64,000 nt of DNA from an uncultured Dehalococcoidia bacterium. Lineage in GTDB: Bacteria; Chloroflexota; Dehalococcoidia; Lucifugimonadales; UBA1127. The translations under genes were made by a program, and so were the position numbers. The first letter of the stretch is position 1; every line of letters starts with the position of its first letter. Location: positions 2,441,001 through 2,505,000 of the forward strand of contig OX638292.1 in the NCBI GenBank assembly GCA_951812285.1, in the 5' to 3' direction. Positions 8,498-15,946 of the stretch are shown here, one piece after another. The notes beneath the pieces are model-generated. The model was not told where the DNA came from, searched no databases, and saw only the letters and a list, made by a program, of their open reading frames with translations.

Positions 8498-8803
8498 CTA
8501 CCCCAGCCCGGGGATGTTCATCCCGCCCGTGATGGCCGCCATCTTCTGCTGCGCCAGGTCCTGCGACTTCTGCAGCGCCTCGTTCACCGCCGCCATGACC
8601 ATCTCCTCGAGCACCTCCACGTCGTCCGGGTCGACGGCCTCGGGGTCGATGGTGATCGACGTGACGGTCTGCTTGCCCGTGACGACGGCCTTCACCATGC
8701 CGCCGCCCGACGTCGCCTCCACGGTCGCCTGTTCCAACTCCTCCTGCAGCTTGGCGAACCGCTGCTGGAGCTGCTGCGCCTGGCGCATCATGTTCCGGTT
8801 CAT
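8498..8803 (-). CDS. ybaB: YbaB/EbfC nucleoid-associated protein
   Basis: 101 residues: MNRNMMRQAQQLQQRFAKLQ begins the helix that forms the dimer, followed by VTGKQTVTSITIDPEAVDP and the C-terminal GGMNIPGLG typical of the family. The ATG overlaps the dnaX stop by 4 nt (ATGA), so translation is coupled. Family members bind DNA as dimers and are tied to RecR/DnaX by gene order across bacteria. Confidence 0.93.
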   Translation of the reverse strand: MNRNMMRQAQQLQQRFAKLQEELEQATVEATSGGGMVKAVVTGKQTVTSITIDPEAVDPDDVEVLEEMVMAAVNEALQKSQDLAQQKMAAITGGMNIPGLG

Positions 8804-10488
8804 TCCGGCTCCTCCTGCTCTTGGATGACTCTGGCGCCATAGTTCACGGCGCTGCGCACCAAATGCCCGTGCGCGTTCCCCGACTCGCCGTTGGCCTCTC
8901 CCATCTCGAGCCGCAGCCCGAGCTCGCCGCCCAGCGCGTCCGCGACCGCCGCCGTCACGGCCTGCCTGCTCGGCGGGTGGTCGAGCTCCTCCTGCAGCCG
9001 GTCGCGGTTCGGCGCGTTCTTGAACACCAGCACCAGCGTGGCGTCCTCCACGTACCGCTGCCGGCAGTCCAGCAGCAGCGACCCGATCGTGTACTTCTTG
9101 CCCCGGTACCTCCGCAGCGGCTGCAGCAGCGCCGACCACTCCGAGTCCTGCACGGCGCGAGCCCCCGCGGGCACGGGCGGCGCCAGCTCCGGCGCCCGGG
9201 CTCCCGCATCCGCCGCGGGCGCGTATTCCCTCCGAGGCGGCGCGTCCATCGCCGGCCGCGCGACCGGCGGTCGCGCAGGCTCCCCGCCGCGAGCCGGTTG
9301 CGGCGCGCGAGGTTGCGGCGGTGGCGCGGTTGGCGCAGGTGCCGTCGCTTGCGCCGGCTGCGGCGCCGCCGGTTGCGATGGCGCCAGCTCCTCCGGCGGC
9401 GACGCCGCCTCGATGACCGCCAGCTCCAGCGGCAGCCACGACGGGCCCTCGCTCCCGCGCACGTTCGCGCGGCCCACCAGCCGCAGTGCGCGCAACAGCA
9501 CGTTCCAGTCCGCCGACGCCGCCATCTCCTTGACCGCGTCCTGGTCGTCGGCCGATTCCTCGGCCCCGCCGACGCCCGACTTCTGCAGCAGCACGGCCCG
9601 CAGCCGCTCGACCACCTCGCGGTGGAAGGGGCCCGGCTCCAGCCCGCTCGAGGCCACGTCCGCCGTCACCCGCAGCGACTCCTTCAGGTCGCTCGCGAGC
9701 ACGTGCCGCACGAGATCCAGCGCGCGGGGGTCGCGGCTCAGCCCGAGCAGCTCCTCGACGCCGGGCATCGTGATCGCGTTGCCGTAGGAGAGCGCCGTCT
9801 GCTCCAGGATGTTCAGCGCGTCCCGGACGCTCCCGCCCGTCGCCCGCGCGATCGCCGAGAGCGCCTGTGGGTCGCACTCGTAGCCCTCGCCCTCGCACAC
9901 CGTCTGCAGCCGCGCCTGCACGTCCCGCGGCGCGATGCGGCGGAAGTCGAATCGCTGGCACCGCGAGACGATGGTCGCCAGCACCTTGTGCGGCTCCGTC
10001 GTGCAGAGCACGAAGTAGGCCCACGGCGCGGGCTCCTCCAGCGTCTTCAGCAGCGCGTTGAAGGCGAAGTCCGTGAGCATGTGGACCTCGTCGATGATGT
10101 ACACCTTGGCGCGCCCCCGCGCGGGCCCCGCGCCGAAGACACGCTCCTGCATGCTCCGCACGTCGTCGATGCCCCGGTGGCTTGCCGCGTCCATCTCGAT
10201 GAGGTCGAGGGCGCGGCCCTCGCTCACGTCCTTGCAGAAGGAGCAGGTGTTGTCCGGGTCGCCGTCGTTCGGCCCCTTCGCCGGGTCGAGCCCCTCGCAG
10301 TTCAGCGCCTTGGCGAGGATGCGCGCGGCCGTCGTCTTGCCCGTCCCGCGAGGCCCGCAGAACAGGTACGCGTGCGCCACGCGGCCCTGGCTCACGGCCT
10401 GCCGCAGCGTCTGCACGACGGCGTCCTGCCCGCACACGTCCGCAAAGCGCTGTGGGCGCCACTTCCTGTAGAGGACCTGTTCCGCCAC
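8800..10488 (-). CDS. dnaX: DNA polymerase III subunit gamma/tau
   Basis: 562 residues. Walker A GPRGTGKTTAARILAKALNC, a Cys cluster ending CSFC, Walker B VYIIDEVHML, SRC motif IVSRCQRFDFRR and sensor 2 GGSVRDALN give the AAA+ clamp-loader domain. After about residue 360 a long Pro/Ala-rich linker leads to a folded tau-like C-terminal domain. No A-rich slippery site is apparent in this GC-rich gene, so only the tau form is expected. First gene of a minus-strand run with ybaB. Confidence 0.95.
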   Translation of the reverse strand: MAEQVLYRKWRPQRFADVCGQDAVVQTLRQAVSQGRVAHAYLFCGPRGTGKTTAARILAKALNCEGLDPAKGPNDGDPDNTCSFCKDVSEGRALDLIEMDAASHRGIDDVRSMQERVFGAGPARGRAKVYIIDEVHMLTDFAFNALLKTLEEPAPWAYFVLCTTEPHKVLATIVSRCQRFDFRRIAPRDVQARLQTVCEGEGYECDPQALSAIARATGGSVRDALNILEQTALSYGNAITMPGVEELLGLSRDPRALDLVRHVLASDLKESLRVTADVASSGLEPGPFHREVVERLRAVLLQKSGVGGAEESADDQDAVKEMAASADWNVLLRALRLVGRANVRGSEGPSWLPLELAVIEAASPPEELAPSQPAAPQPAQATAPAPTAPPPQPRAPQPARGGEPARPPVARPAMDAPPRREYAPAADAGARAPELAPPVPAGARAVQDSEWSALLQPLRRYRGKKYTIGSLLLDCRQRYVEDATLVLVFKNAPNRDRLQEELDHPPSRQAVTAAVADALGGELGLRLEMGEANGESGNAHGHLVRSAVNYGARVIQEQEEPE

Positions 10489-10506
10489 TGCTGCCTGCCT
10501 TGCCTG

Positions 10507-11088
10507 CTACGCCCCGGCCTTGGCCAGGGACCTTGTTCTCTCGAGGTTGCCGGCTCTCGCAAGGGCGCCGGCTCTCGCAAGAGCCACGGCTCTCTCAAGA
10601 GCCGCCTCCTGCAGCGCGAACATCTCGCGCTCCTCGTCCGGCTCCGCGTGGTCGTAGCCCAGGAGGTGCAGGACGCCGTGCGCCACCAGCATCTCCACCT
10701 CGGCGACGACGGGTCGACCCGCCTCCCGCGCCTGCCGCTTCGCCTGCGGGTACGAGATCACCACCTCGCCGAGCTCCTCGAGCCCGCCGTCCGGGGTCGG
10801 GAAGTCCGGGAAGTCCTCGTCATCCGGCTCGCCCTCCCCCATGTACGGCCCCGCGTGGTGCGGCGAGAACGACAGCACGTCGGTCACCGCCGACTCGCCC
10901 CGGTGCCGCTCGTTCAGCTCCAGCAGCGCCGCGTCGTCCGCGATCACGAGGCTGACCTCACGACCCTCCTCCGCCGCCCCCGCAGCGTCCAGCGCCGCCT
11001 CCACCACAACGCGCAAGCGCCGCTGCGTAACGCAACGCTTGAACGACGGGAACACCAACACGCTGATGTGGGATGCAAGGGGAGGCAC
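10507..11088 (-). CDS. ybeY: endoribonuclease YbeY (16S rRNA maturation)
   Basis: 193 residues from a GTG at 11088, chosen because CGGAG lies 8 nt upstream; a longer reading from 11199 adds an unrelated Arg/Pro-rich leader. The zinc motif HGVLHLLGYDH is intact, and LNERHRGESAVTDVLSFS precedes it. The C-terminus carries an extra tail (LARAGALARAGNLERTRSL) encoded by tandem 18-bp repeats. YbeY acts in 16S rRNA 3'-end processing and ribosome quality control. It ends 18 nt before dnaX starts. Confidence 0.92.
   Translation of the reverse strand: MPPLASHISVLVFPSFKRCVTQRRLRVVVEAALDAAGAAEEGREVSLVIADDAALLELNERHRGESAVTDVLSFSPHHAGPYMGEGEPDDEDFPDFPTPDGGLEELGEVVISYPQAKRQAREAGRPVVAEVEMLVAHGVLHLLGYDHAEPDEEREMFALQEAALERAVALARAGALARAGNLERTRSLAKAGA
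10531..10602. repeat. four tandem 18-bp units in the ybeY 3' end
   Basis: Units at 10531-10548, 10549-10566, 10567-10584 and 10585-10602 share the core GGCTCTCGCAAG; the middle two differ at one base, the outer two are degenerate. Because 18 is a multiple of 3 the array stays in frame and gives six-residue repeats of the ALARAG type. Confidence 0.75.
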
Positions 11089-11235
11089 TGAATCGCTCCG
11101 ATCTCTACCCCGCCCTTGCGGGCGGGCGCTCGGGGGAATGGTAGCATAGCGAACCCCTCGCAAACAGGGCGGCGCGGAGCGGTTGCTGGCACAACCCACC
11201 CCGCGCCGGACGCTCCCGATGCGTGTCCCTGGAAG

Positions 11236-11343
11236 CTACTCCTCTTCCGGCAGCAGCGCCACCCGCTTGTAGCGGTCGAGGGTGAAGTAGCGCAGCGCCG
11301 CCTCCTCTTCCGGCCCCGCCCCAGCGGGCGGAGAAACCGGCAC
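11236..11343 (-). CDS. possible 35-residue protein (low confidence)
   Basis: From a GTG at 11343 with GGGAG 3 nt upstream, ending TAG. The product ends ALRYFTLDRYKRVALLPEEE, which looks more protein-like than neighbouring frames and repeats PEEE at both ends of this segment. It could also be the 3' remnant of a longer gene. The rest of the 11089-11428 gap shows no other gene; it should hold the promoters for ybeY and for the decarboxylase. Confidence 0.25.
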   Translation of the reverse strand: MPVSPPAGAGPEEEAALRYFTLDRYKRVALLPEEE

Positions 11344-11428
11344 GGCTCCCGGTGTTATGATTGATGCAGGTCCAGTGATGCAATCGTGCTAGATTGTTCC
11401 ACGCGCAAGCGCCGGGAAAGTCAGGAAC

Positions 11429-12595
11429 ATGCCGATGTCCAACGGCCAGGGGACGGAGTACCCGCCCGCAGCTTCAGAAGCCATGAGCGCCTTGGGCGGC
11501 GAGGCCCAGGAGACGCTCAAGGGCCTGCTGCAGTTCTTCGAGACTGCCTCGCAGCGCCAGGTCGGGTACCCGACCAACTTGGACTTCGACTACTCGGCGC
11601 TGCTCCCCTTCCTGCAGTACGCCGCCAACAACGTCGGCGACCCCTTCCACGCCAGCAACTACGCCAGCAATTCGCACGAGATCGAGCGCGAGGTCATCCA
11701 CACGTTTGCGGACATGATGCGCCTCCCCCGCGATGAGGCGTGGGGCTACGTCACCTCCGGCGGGACGGAGGGCAACATGTACGGGCTGTACATGGGCCGC
11801 GAGACGTTCCCGGACGGCGTCGTCTACTTCTCCCAGGACGCCCACTACAGCGTCGTGAAGATCCTGCGCCTCCTCAAGGTCCGCAACATCATGATCAAGA
11901 GCCAGCCCAACGGCGAGATCGACTACGACGACCTCCACGAGACCATCCGCATCAACCGCGACGTCCCCGTGATCTTCATGGCCAACATCGGCACGACCAT
12001 GAAGGGCGCCATCGACGACGTCACACGGGTGCGCGCCATCCTCGACGACCTCGCGGTGACCAGCTCCTACATCCACGCCGACGCCGCGCTCAGCGGCATG
12101 ATCCTCCCGTTCGTCGACGACCCGCAGCCCTACGGCTTCGACGTGGGTTTCGACAGCGTGTCTGTGAGCGGCCACAAGATGATCGGCGCCCCCCTGCCCT
12201 GCGGCGTCGCGCTGACGCGCAAGCAGTTCGTCTCCCGCGTCGCCCGGTCCATCGAGTACGTCGGCGTGCTCGACACGACGCTATCCGGGTCGCGCAGCGC
12301 GTTCGGGCCCCTGATGCTCTGGTACGCCATCCAGCGTTACGGCCTCGACGGCTTCCGGGAGCTCGTGACCGGCAGCCTCGGCGTCGCCCAGTACGCGGTC
12401 GACCGCTTCAACGAGGCGGGCATCCCCGCGTGGCGGAACAGGAATTCGGTCACCGTCGTGTTCCCGAGGCCATCGGACCAAGTGGTCCGCAAGTGGCAGA
12501 TCGCGCCGTTCCAGGACATCGCGCACGTCATCGCGATGCCGCACGTCACCCGCGAGCTGATCGACGAGTTGGTCGCCGACGTCCGGAACGGCTAA
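11429..12595 (+). CDS. hdc: PLP-dependent histidine decarboxylase
   Basis: 388 residues of the group II PLP decarboxylase fold. NYASNSHEIEREVI, TSGGTEGNMYGLYMGRE, QDAHYSV (His139 stacks on PLP), HADAA (Asp218) and SVSGHKMIG (Lys250, Schiff base) follow the bacterial histidine decarboxylase pattern closely, more than glutamate or tyrosine decarboxylase. Product would be histamine and CO2. No histidine/histamine antiporter is adjacent. The next gene, an ACT-domain protein, starts 17 nt downstream, which suggests amino-acid-responsive control. Substrate assignment is by family resemblance. Confidence 0.82.
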   Translation: MPMSNGQGTEYPPAASEAMSALGGEAQETLKGLLQFFETASQRQVGYPTNLDFDYSALLPFLQYAANNVGDPFHASNYASNSHEIEREVIHTFADMMRLPRDEAWGYVTSGGTEGNMYGLYMGRETFPDGVVYFSQDAHYSVVKILRLLKVRNIMIKSQPNGEIDYDDLHETIRINRDVPVIFMANIGTTMKGAIDDVTRVRAILDDLAVTSSYIHADAALSGMILPFVDDPQPYGFDVGFDSVSVSGHKMIGAPLPCGVALTRKQFVSRVARSIEYVGVLDTTLSGSRSAFGPLMLWYAIQRYGLDGFRELVTGSLGVAQYAVDRFNEAGIPAWRNRNSVTVVFPRPSDQVVRKWQIAPFQDIAHVIAMPHVTRELIDELVADVRNG

Positions 12596-12612
12596 ATCGA
12601 GGAGGTTCGAGC

Positions 12613-13005
12613 TTGGAGAGGATCATCGTCATGGTAACCAGCGAGGTTGGCGTCATCGCGGACATCACCGGCGCGCTGGCCGGCGCCGGCATCAACATCC
12701 TGTCGATCAACACCGAGAACACCGGCGAGACCGGCCTCGTCATCCTGACCACCGAGGACAACGACGCCGCCCTGCGCGCCCTCATGGACGCCGGCTTCCG
12801 CGCAGTCATCGACGACGTCCTCGTCTTCCGCCTGCGCGACGAGCCCGGCGCCTTGGCGAAGGTCGCCCAGAACTTCAAGGACGCGGGCGTCAACATCCAG
12901 AGCCTCCACATCCTCGACAGGCACGGCGACTACGTCACCTTCGCCCTCTCCTCCGACAATCGCGAGAAGGCGGAAGTCCTGGTGGGTCCGGAAGCCCTCG
13001 TCTAG
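12613..13005 (+). CDS. tandem ACT-domain protein
   Basis: 130 residues from a TTG start with a perfect AGGAGG seven nt upstream; this start gives an ideal first ACT strand (LERIIVMVTSEVGVIADITG). Two ACT repeats: about 1-65 (GINILSINTEN) and 66-130 (DEPGALAKVAQNFKDAG). ACT pairs bind amino acids at their interface and usually control an enzyme. No catalytic domain is attached, so this is a free-standing sensor, probably of histidine or an amine because of the neighbour. Confidence 0.8.
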   Translation: MERIIVMVTSEVGVIADITGALAGAGINILSINTENTGETGLVILTTEDNDAALRALMDAGFRAVIDDVLVFRLRDEPGALAKVAQNFKDAGVNIQSLHILDRHGDYVTFALSSDNREKAEVLVGPEALV

Positions 13006-13163
13006 CCGGCCCGCCGGTCCGCTACCCGCGTGCGACGCCCCGGCCCCCTGCGCCATGGCCCGTGTGGGGGCCTCCCCCGCTCGGTTGACACGTTCCCCTA
13101 CCGGTGCAAGACTGAAACACCTTCAAACCGGACACGTCCCACGCACCATTCCAGGAGGCATCC

Positions 13164-14573
13164 ATGGCCGACGCGCAGAAGGCGACCACCCTCGGCGAGC
13201 TCCGCAAATCCGGACACCGCGTCCTGCCCGTCCGCGAGGAGATTCGGCAGAACCTGATGGCTCGCATGCGCGACGGCACCGCCCTCTTCCCCGGCGTCAT
13301 GGGCTATGAGGACACCGTCATCCCCCAGGTCGAGAACGCCGTCCTCGCCGGCCAGGACATCATCTTCCTCGGCGAGCGCGGCCAGGCCAAGTCCCGCATC
13401 ATCCGCAGCCTCGTCGAGTTCCTCGACGAGGAGACCCCCGTCGTCCGCGGCTGCGAGATCAACGACAACCCCTACGCCCCCATCTGCCTCGGCTGCCGCA
13501 CTCGCCTCGCCGAGGAGGGCGATGACCTCGAGATCGACTGGCTCCCCCGCGACCAGCGCTACGCGGAGAAGCTCGCCACCCCCGACATCTCCGTCGCCGA
13601 CCTCATCGGCGAGATTGACCCCATCAAGGTCGCCGAGGGCCGCTACCTCTCCGACGAGCTCACCATCCACTTCGGCCTCATCCCACGCGCCAACCGCGGC
13701 ATCTTCTGCATCAACGAGCTCCCCGACCTCGCCGAGCGCATCCAGGTCGGCCTCTTCAACCTCATGGAGGAGCGCGATATCCAGATCCGCGGCCACCGCG
13801 TCCGCCTGCCCCTCGACATCTACGTCGTCGCCAGCGCCAACCCGGAGGACTACACCAACCGCGGCCGCATCATCACGCCCCTCAAGGACCGCTACGGCGC
13901 CCTCATCCGCACCCACTACCCCAAGACCGTCGAGGAGGAGGTCTCCATCGTCGACCAGGAGCGCTCCCGCTTCGCCGACACCGAGGAGGCCGTCGTCGTC
14001 CCCGACTTCATGGCGGAGATCATCGGCGAGTTCACGTCGCTGGCCCGCCGCAGCGCCGACATCAACCAGCGCTCCGGCGTCTCCGTCCGCGTCTCCATCG
14101 CCAACTACGAGACCCTCGCCGCGTGCGCCCTCCGCCGCGCCATCCGCTACAACGAGACGCAGGCCGTGCCGCGCGTCTCCGACCTGCCCTACATCGTCGC
14201 GTCCACCCTCGGCAAGCTGGAGCTCGAGACCGTCGAGGACGGCCGCGAGGCCCGCGTCGTCGACGAGCTCACCAAGAAGGCCGTGCTCAACGTCTTCAAC
14301 CGCCACTTTGACGCCAACGACTTCATCGAGCTCCAGCTCCGCTTCGAGGAGGGCCTCGAGGTCGAGGCCGGCAGCGAGGTCCCATCCTTCGCCTACGCCG
14401 AGCGCCTCGGCGGCGAGGGCGGCCTCGCGCCGATGGTGCAGCAGTTCGGCATAGACCCCAAGAAGCAGGAGGCCCTCTTCGCCTCCGGCGCGGAGTTCGT
14501 CCTCGACGGCCTGCACCTCAACCGCAAGCTCAACCGAGACCGCATAGAGGGCAAGTTCCGCTACCGCACCTAA
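13164..14573 (+). CDS. MoxR/magnesium-chelatase-like AAA+ ATPase
   Basis: 469 residues, ATG preceded by AGGAGG. Walker A is the variant GERGQAKS (residues 70-77), Walker B is GIFCINELPDL, and a second region NLMEERDIQIRG matches chelatase-type AAA+ proteins. A Cys cluster (C-x10-C-x2-C) lies between them and might bind metal. Such ATPases normally act with a von Willebrand A protein to insert metals or remodel complexes; no VWA gene is adjacent, which is unusual. Confidence 0.8.
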   Translation: MADAQKATTLGELRKSGHRVLPVREEIRQNLMARMRDGTALFPGVMGYEDTVIPQVENAVLAGQDIIFLGERGQAKSRIIRSLVEFLDEETPVVRGCEINDNPYAPICLGCRTRLAEEGDDLEIDWLPRDQRYAEKLATPDISVADLIGEIDPIKVAEGRYLSDELTIHFGLIPRANRGIFCINELPDLAERIQVGLFNLMEERDIQIRGHRVRLPLDIYVVASANPEDYTNRGRIITPLKDRYGALIRTHYPKTVEEEVSIVDQERSRFADTEEAVVVPDFMAEIIGEFTSLARRSADINQRSGVSVRVSIANYETLAACALRRAIRYNETQAVPRVSDLPYIVASTLGKLELETVEDGREARVVDELTKKAVLNVFNRHFDANDFIELQLRFEEGLEVEAGSEVPSFAYAERLGGEGGLAPMVQQFGIDPKKQEALFASGAEFVLDGLHLNRKLNRDRIEGKFRYRT

Positions 14574-14583
14574 CCTCGCCCGC

Positions 14584-14762
14584 CCCGTCGTTCCTGCGCA
14601 GCCTGCCCCGTACACCGATACGGGGGCAGGAACCCCAACGCCTTCAGCGCCCGTTGCGGACACCGCCCCCCTCGCCGCCGAGATGCGCCGCTCGCCCATC
14701 CCGTCGTTCCTGCGCAGGTAGGAACCCCGACGCCTTCAGCGCCCGTTGCGGACACCGCCCCC
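14584..14762. repeat. paired intergenic repeats with palindromic core
   Basis: Two copies (14584-14670 and 14699-14762) share a CGTCGTTCCTGCGCAG head and a 42-nt tail at 14629-14670 and 14721-14762 with one mismatch. The first copy also holds the arms CCCCGTA...TACGGGG. Related palindromes recur at 18.2-18.4, 22.3 and 43.8 kb. The rest of the 14574-14952 gap has no gene that I can support. Confidence 0.7.
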
Positions 14763-14902
14763 ATCTCCATCGCCACCGTCATCCACCGCTCGCCCAGACC
14801 GGCGACGACACCGAGCTCGTACCCCTCGGCGTCCTATCCCCCAGCAAGCCCCTCACCTGCGGGCCCGCGTAGCCCCAGAACACCAGGCCCTCAACACAAA
14901 AG

Positions 14903-14932
14903 GAAGAGCCCCGCCGTGCGGCGGGGCTCTTC
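14903..14932 (-). terminator. strong hairpin terminator for the secreted-protein gene
   Basis: A 13-bp perfect stem (GAAGAGCCCCGCC / GGCGGGGCTCTTC) closes a 4-nt loop. On the minus strand it is followed by CTTTTGTG, a short T-run, and it lies 20 nt past the stop of the gene at 14953-15657. Confidence 0.75.
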
Positions 14933-14952
14933 TACTTTCGAGTCTGTCGAGA

Positions 14953-15657
14953 CTACCGGTTGCGGTTGCGGGCCAGGACGTAGCCGCCGCCCATCAGGAA
15001 GAGCGCGCCCATCAGGAGCAGGCCCATCATCAGGCTGTTGCTGACCCCGAAGCCGCCGGTCGGGGGCGGATCGGGCTCTACTGGCGCCACCTCGGTTGGA
15101 GCAACCGTCGCCGTCGGCGTCGCCTCAACCTCGCCCGTCGGCAGTGTGACGACCACCGCGTACGTGCCCAGGCTCTGCTGGCTGATGGTCAGCGTGTTGT
15201 TGAGGATGTCCCGGATCGGGAACAGCTCAATCCACGAACCGCTAACAGCGTCCCAGGAGGACACGCCGACGTTGTCGGTCCGGCCGTCGGCGGCCGCGGC
15301 CAGGTCGTCGTCGCTGAACGGAATCGTGACCTCAGCGAACTGGCTGAAAGTCGCGCCGCCCGCGTCGAGCGTGAACACCAGCGAACCCAGCGCCGTGCCT
15401 TCCGCGGCCTCGCCGGGGATCGCGTCTTCTTCCAGGGCCGTGTAGGTCACCGTCACGTCGCTGCTGCTGGCGCCGTCGGGCGTCTTCACAGTCACGCCGC
15501 TGGCGAACTCAATCGTGCCGCCGGAGGAAGGCAATGTGCCTTCGTGCCCGTCGGCAAATACGCTGCTCGCGGTGGCGAACAGAAGGGACAGCGCCAGAGT
15601 TAAGCTCAGAAGCAACCGAGGGGCAATACTCTGCCGGGACATCCTAGGTGTGCGCAC
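14953..15657 (-). CDS. secreted protein with C-terminal membrane anchor
   Basis: 234 residues from a GTG at 15657, chosen for the GGAGG 6 nt upstream. A signal peptide (LLLSLTLALSLLFATASSVF ending ADG) is followed by a beta-rich domain with Ser/Thr/Gly-rich text, a Pro/Thr-rich linker (EATPTATVAPTEVAPVEPDP), and a final hydrophobic helix ending ARNRNR. This is the layout of a surface protein tethered by its C-terminus, without a proper LPXTG. No enzyme motif seen. Confidence 0.75.
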   Translation of the reverse strand: MRTPRMSRQSIAPRLLLSLTLALSLLFATASSVFADGHEGTLPSSGGTIEFASGVTVKTPDGASSSDVTVTYTALEEDAIPGEAAEGTALGSLVFTLDAGGATFSQFAEVTIPFSDDDLAAAADGRTDNVGVSSWDAVSGSWIELFPIRDILNNTLTISQQSLGTYAVVVTLPTGEVEATPTATVAPTEVAPVEPDPPPTGGFGVSNSLMMGLLLMGALFLMGGGYVLARNRNR

Positions 15658-15946
15658 CGCAAGCCTCCTTGCCGAATATTCCAATTTGCGTACCTGACCA
15701 GTCTCGTTAAACATTCCGCTACTGTCCGTGTGGACACGAGTACCACACAACCGCAGCGCAGAATAGCGCATAAAAGGGGAAGCGTCAACCCTCGTGCACT
15801 ACGCCATTTGTGGGTTTTGATATTACAGCGCAACCGCGCGCATGGCAAGACTGGCACAACTTGACTGCCCCGCACCCTGTTGCTACCGTCATTCTGCACC
15901 CTCACTTTTCCCTGTCCAGCCGTCCCATCGACACCGGAGGTCACCC

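Noticed and set aside
8498..10462. One long minus-strand frame joining a dnaX shadow to ybaB
   Set aside because: Its first 550 codons are out of frame with dnaX and low complexity; only the last 101 codons are a real gene, entered through the ATGA overlap.
11429..12595. Glutamate or aromatic amino acid decarboxylase
   Set aside because: Length near 390 and the NYASNSHEIE and SVSGHKMIG contexts fit bacterial PLP histidine decarboxylase better.
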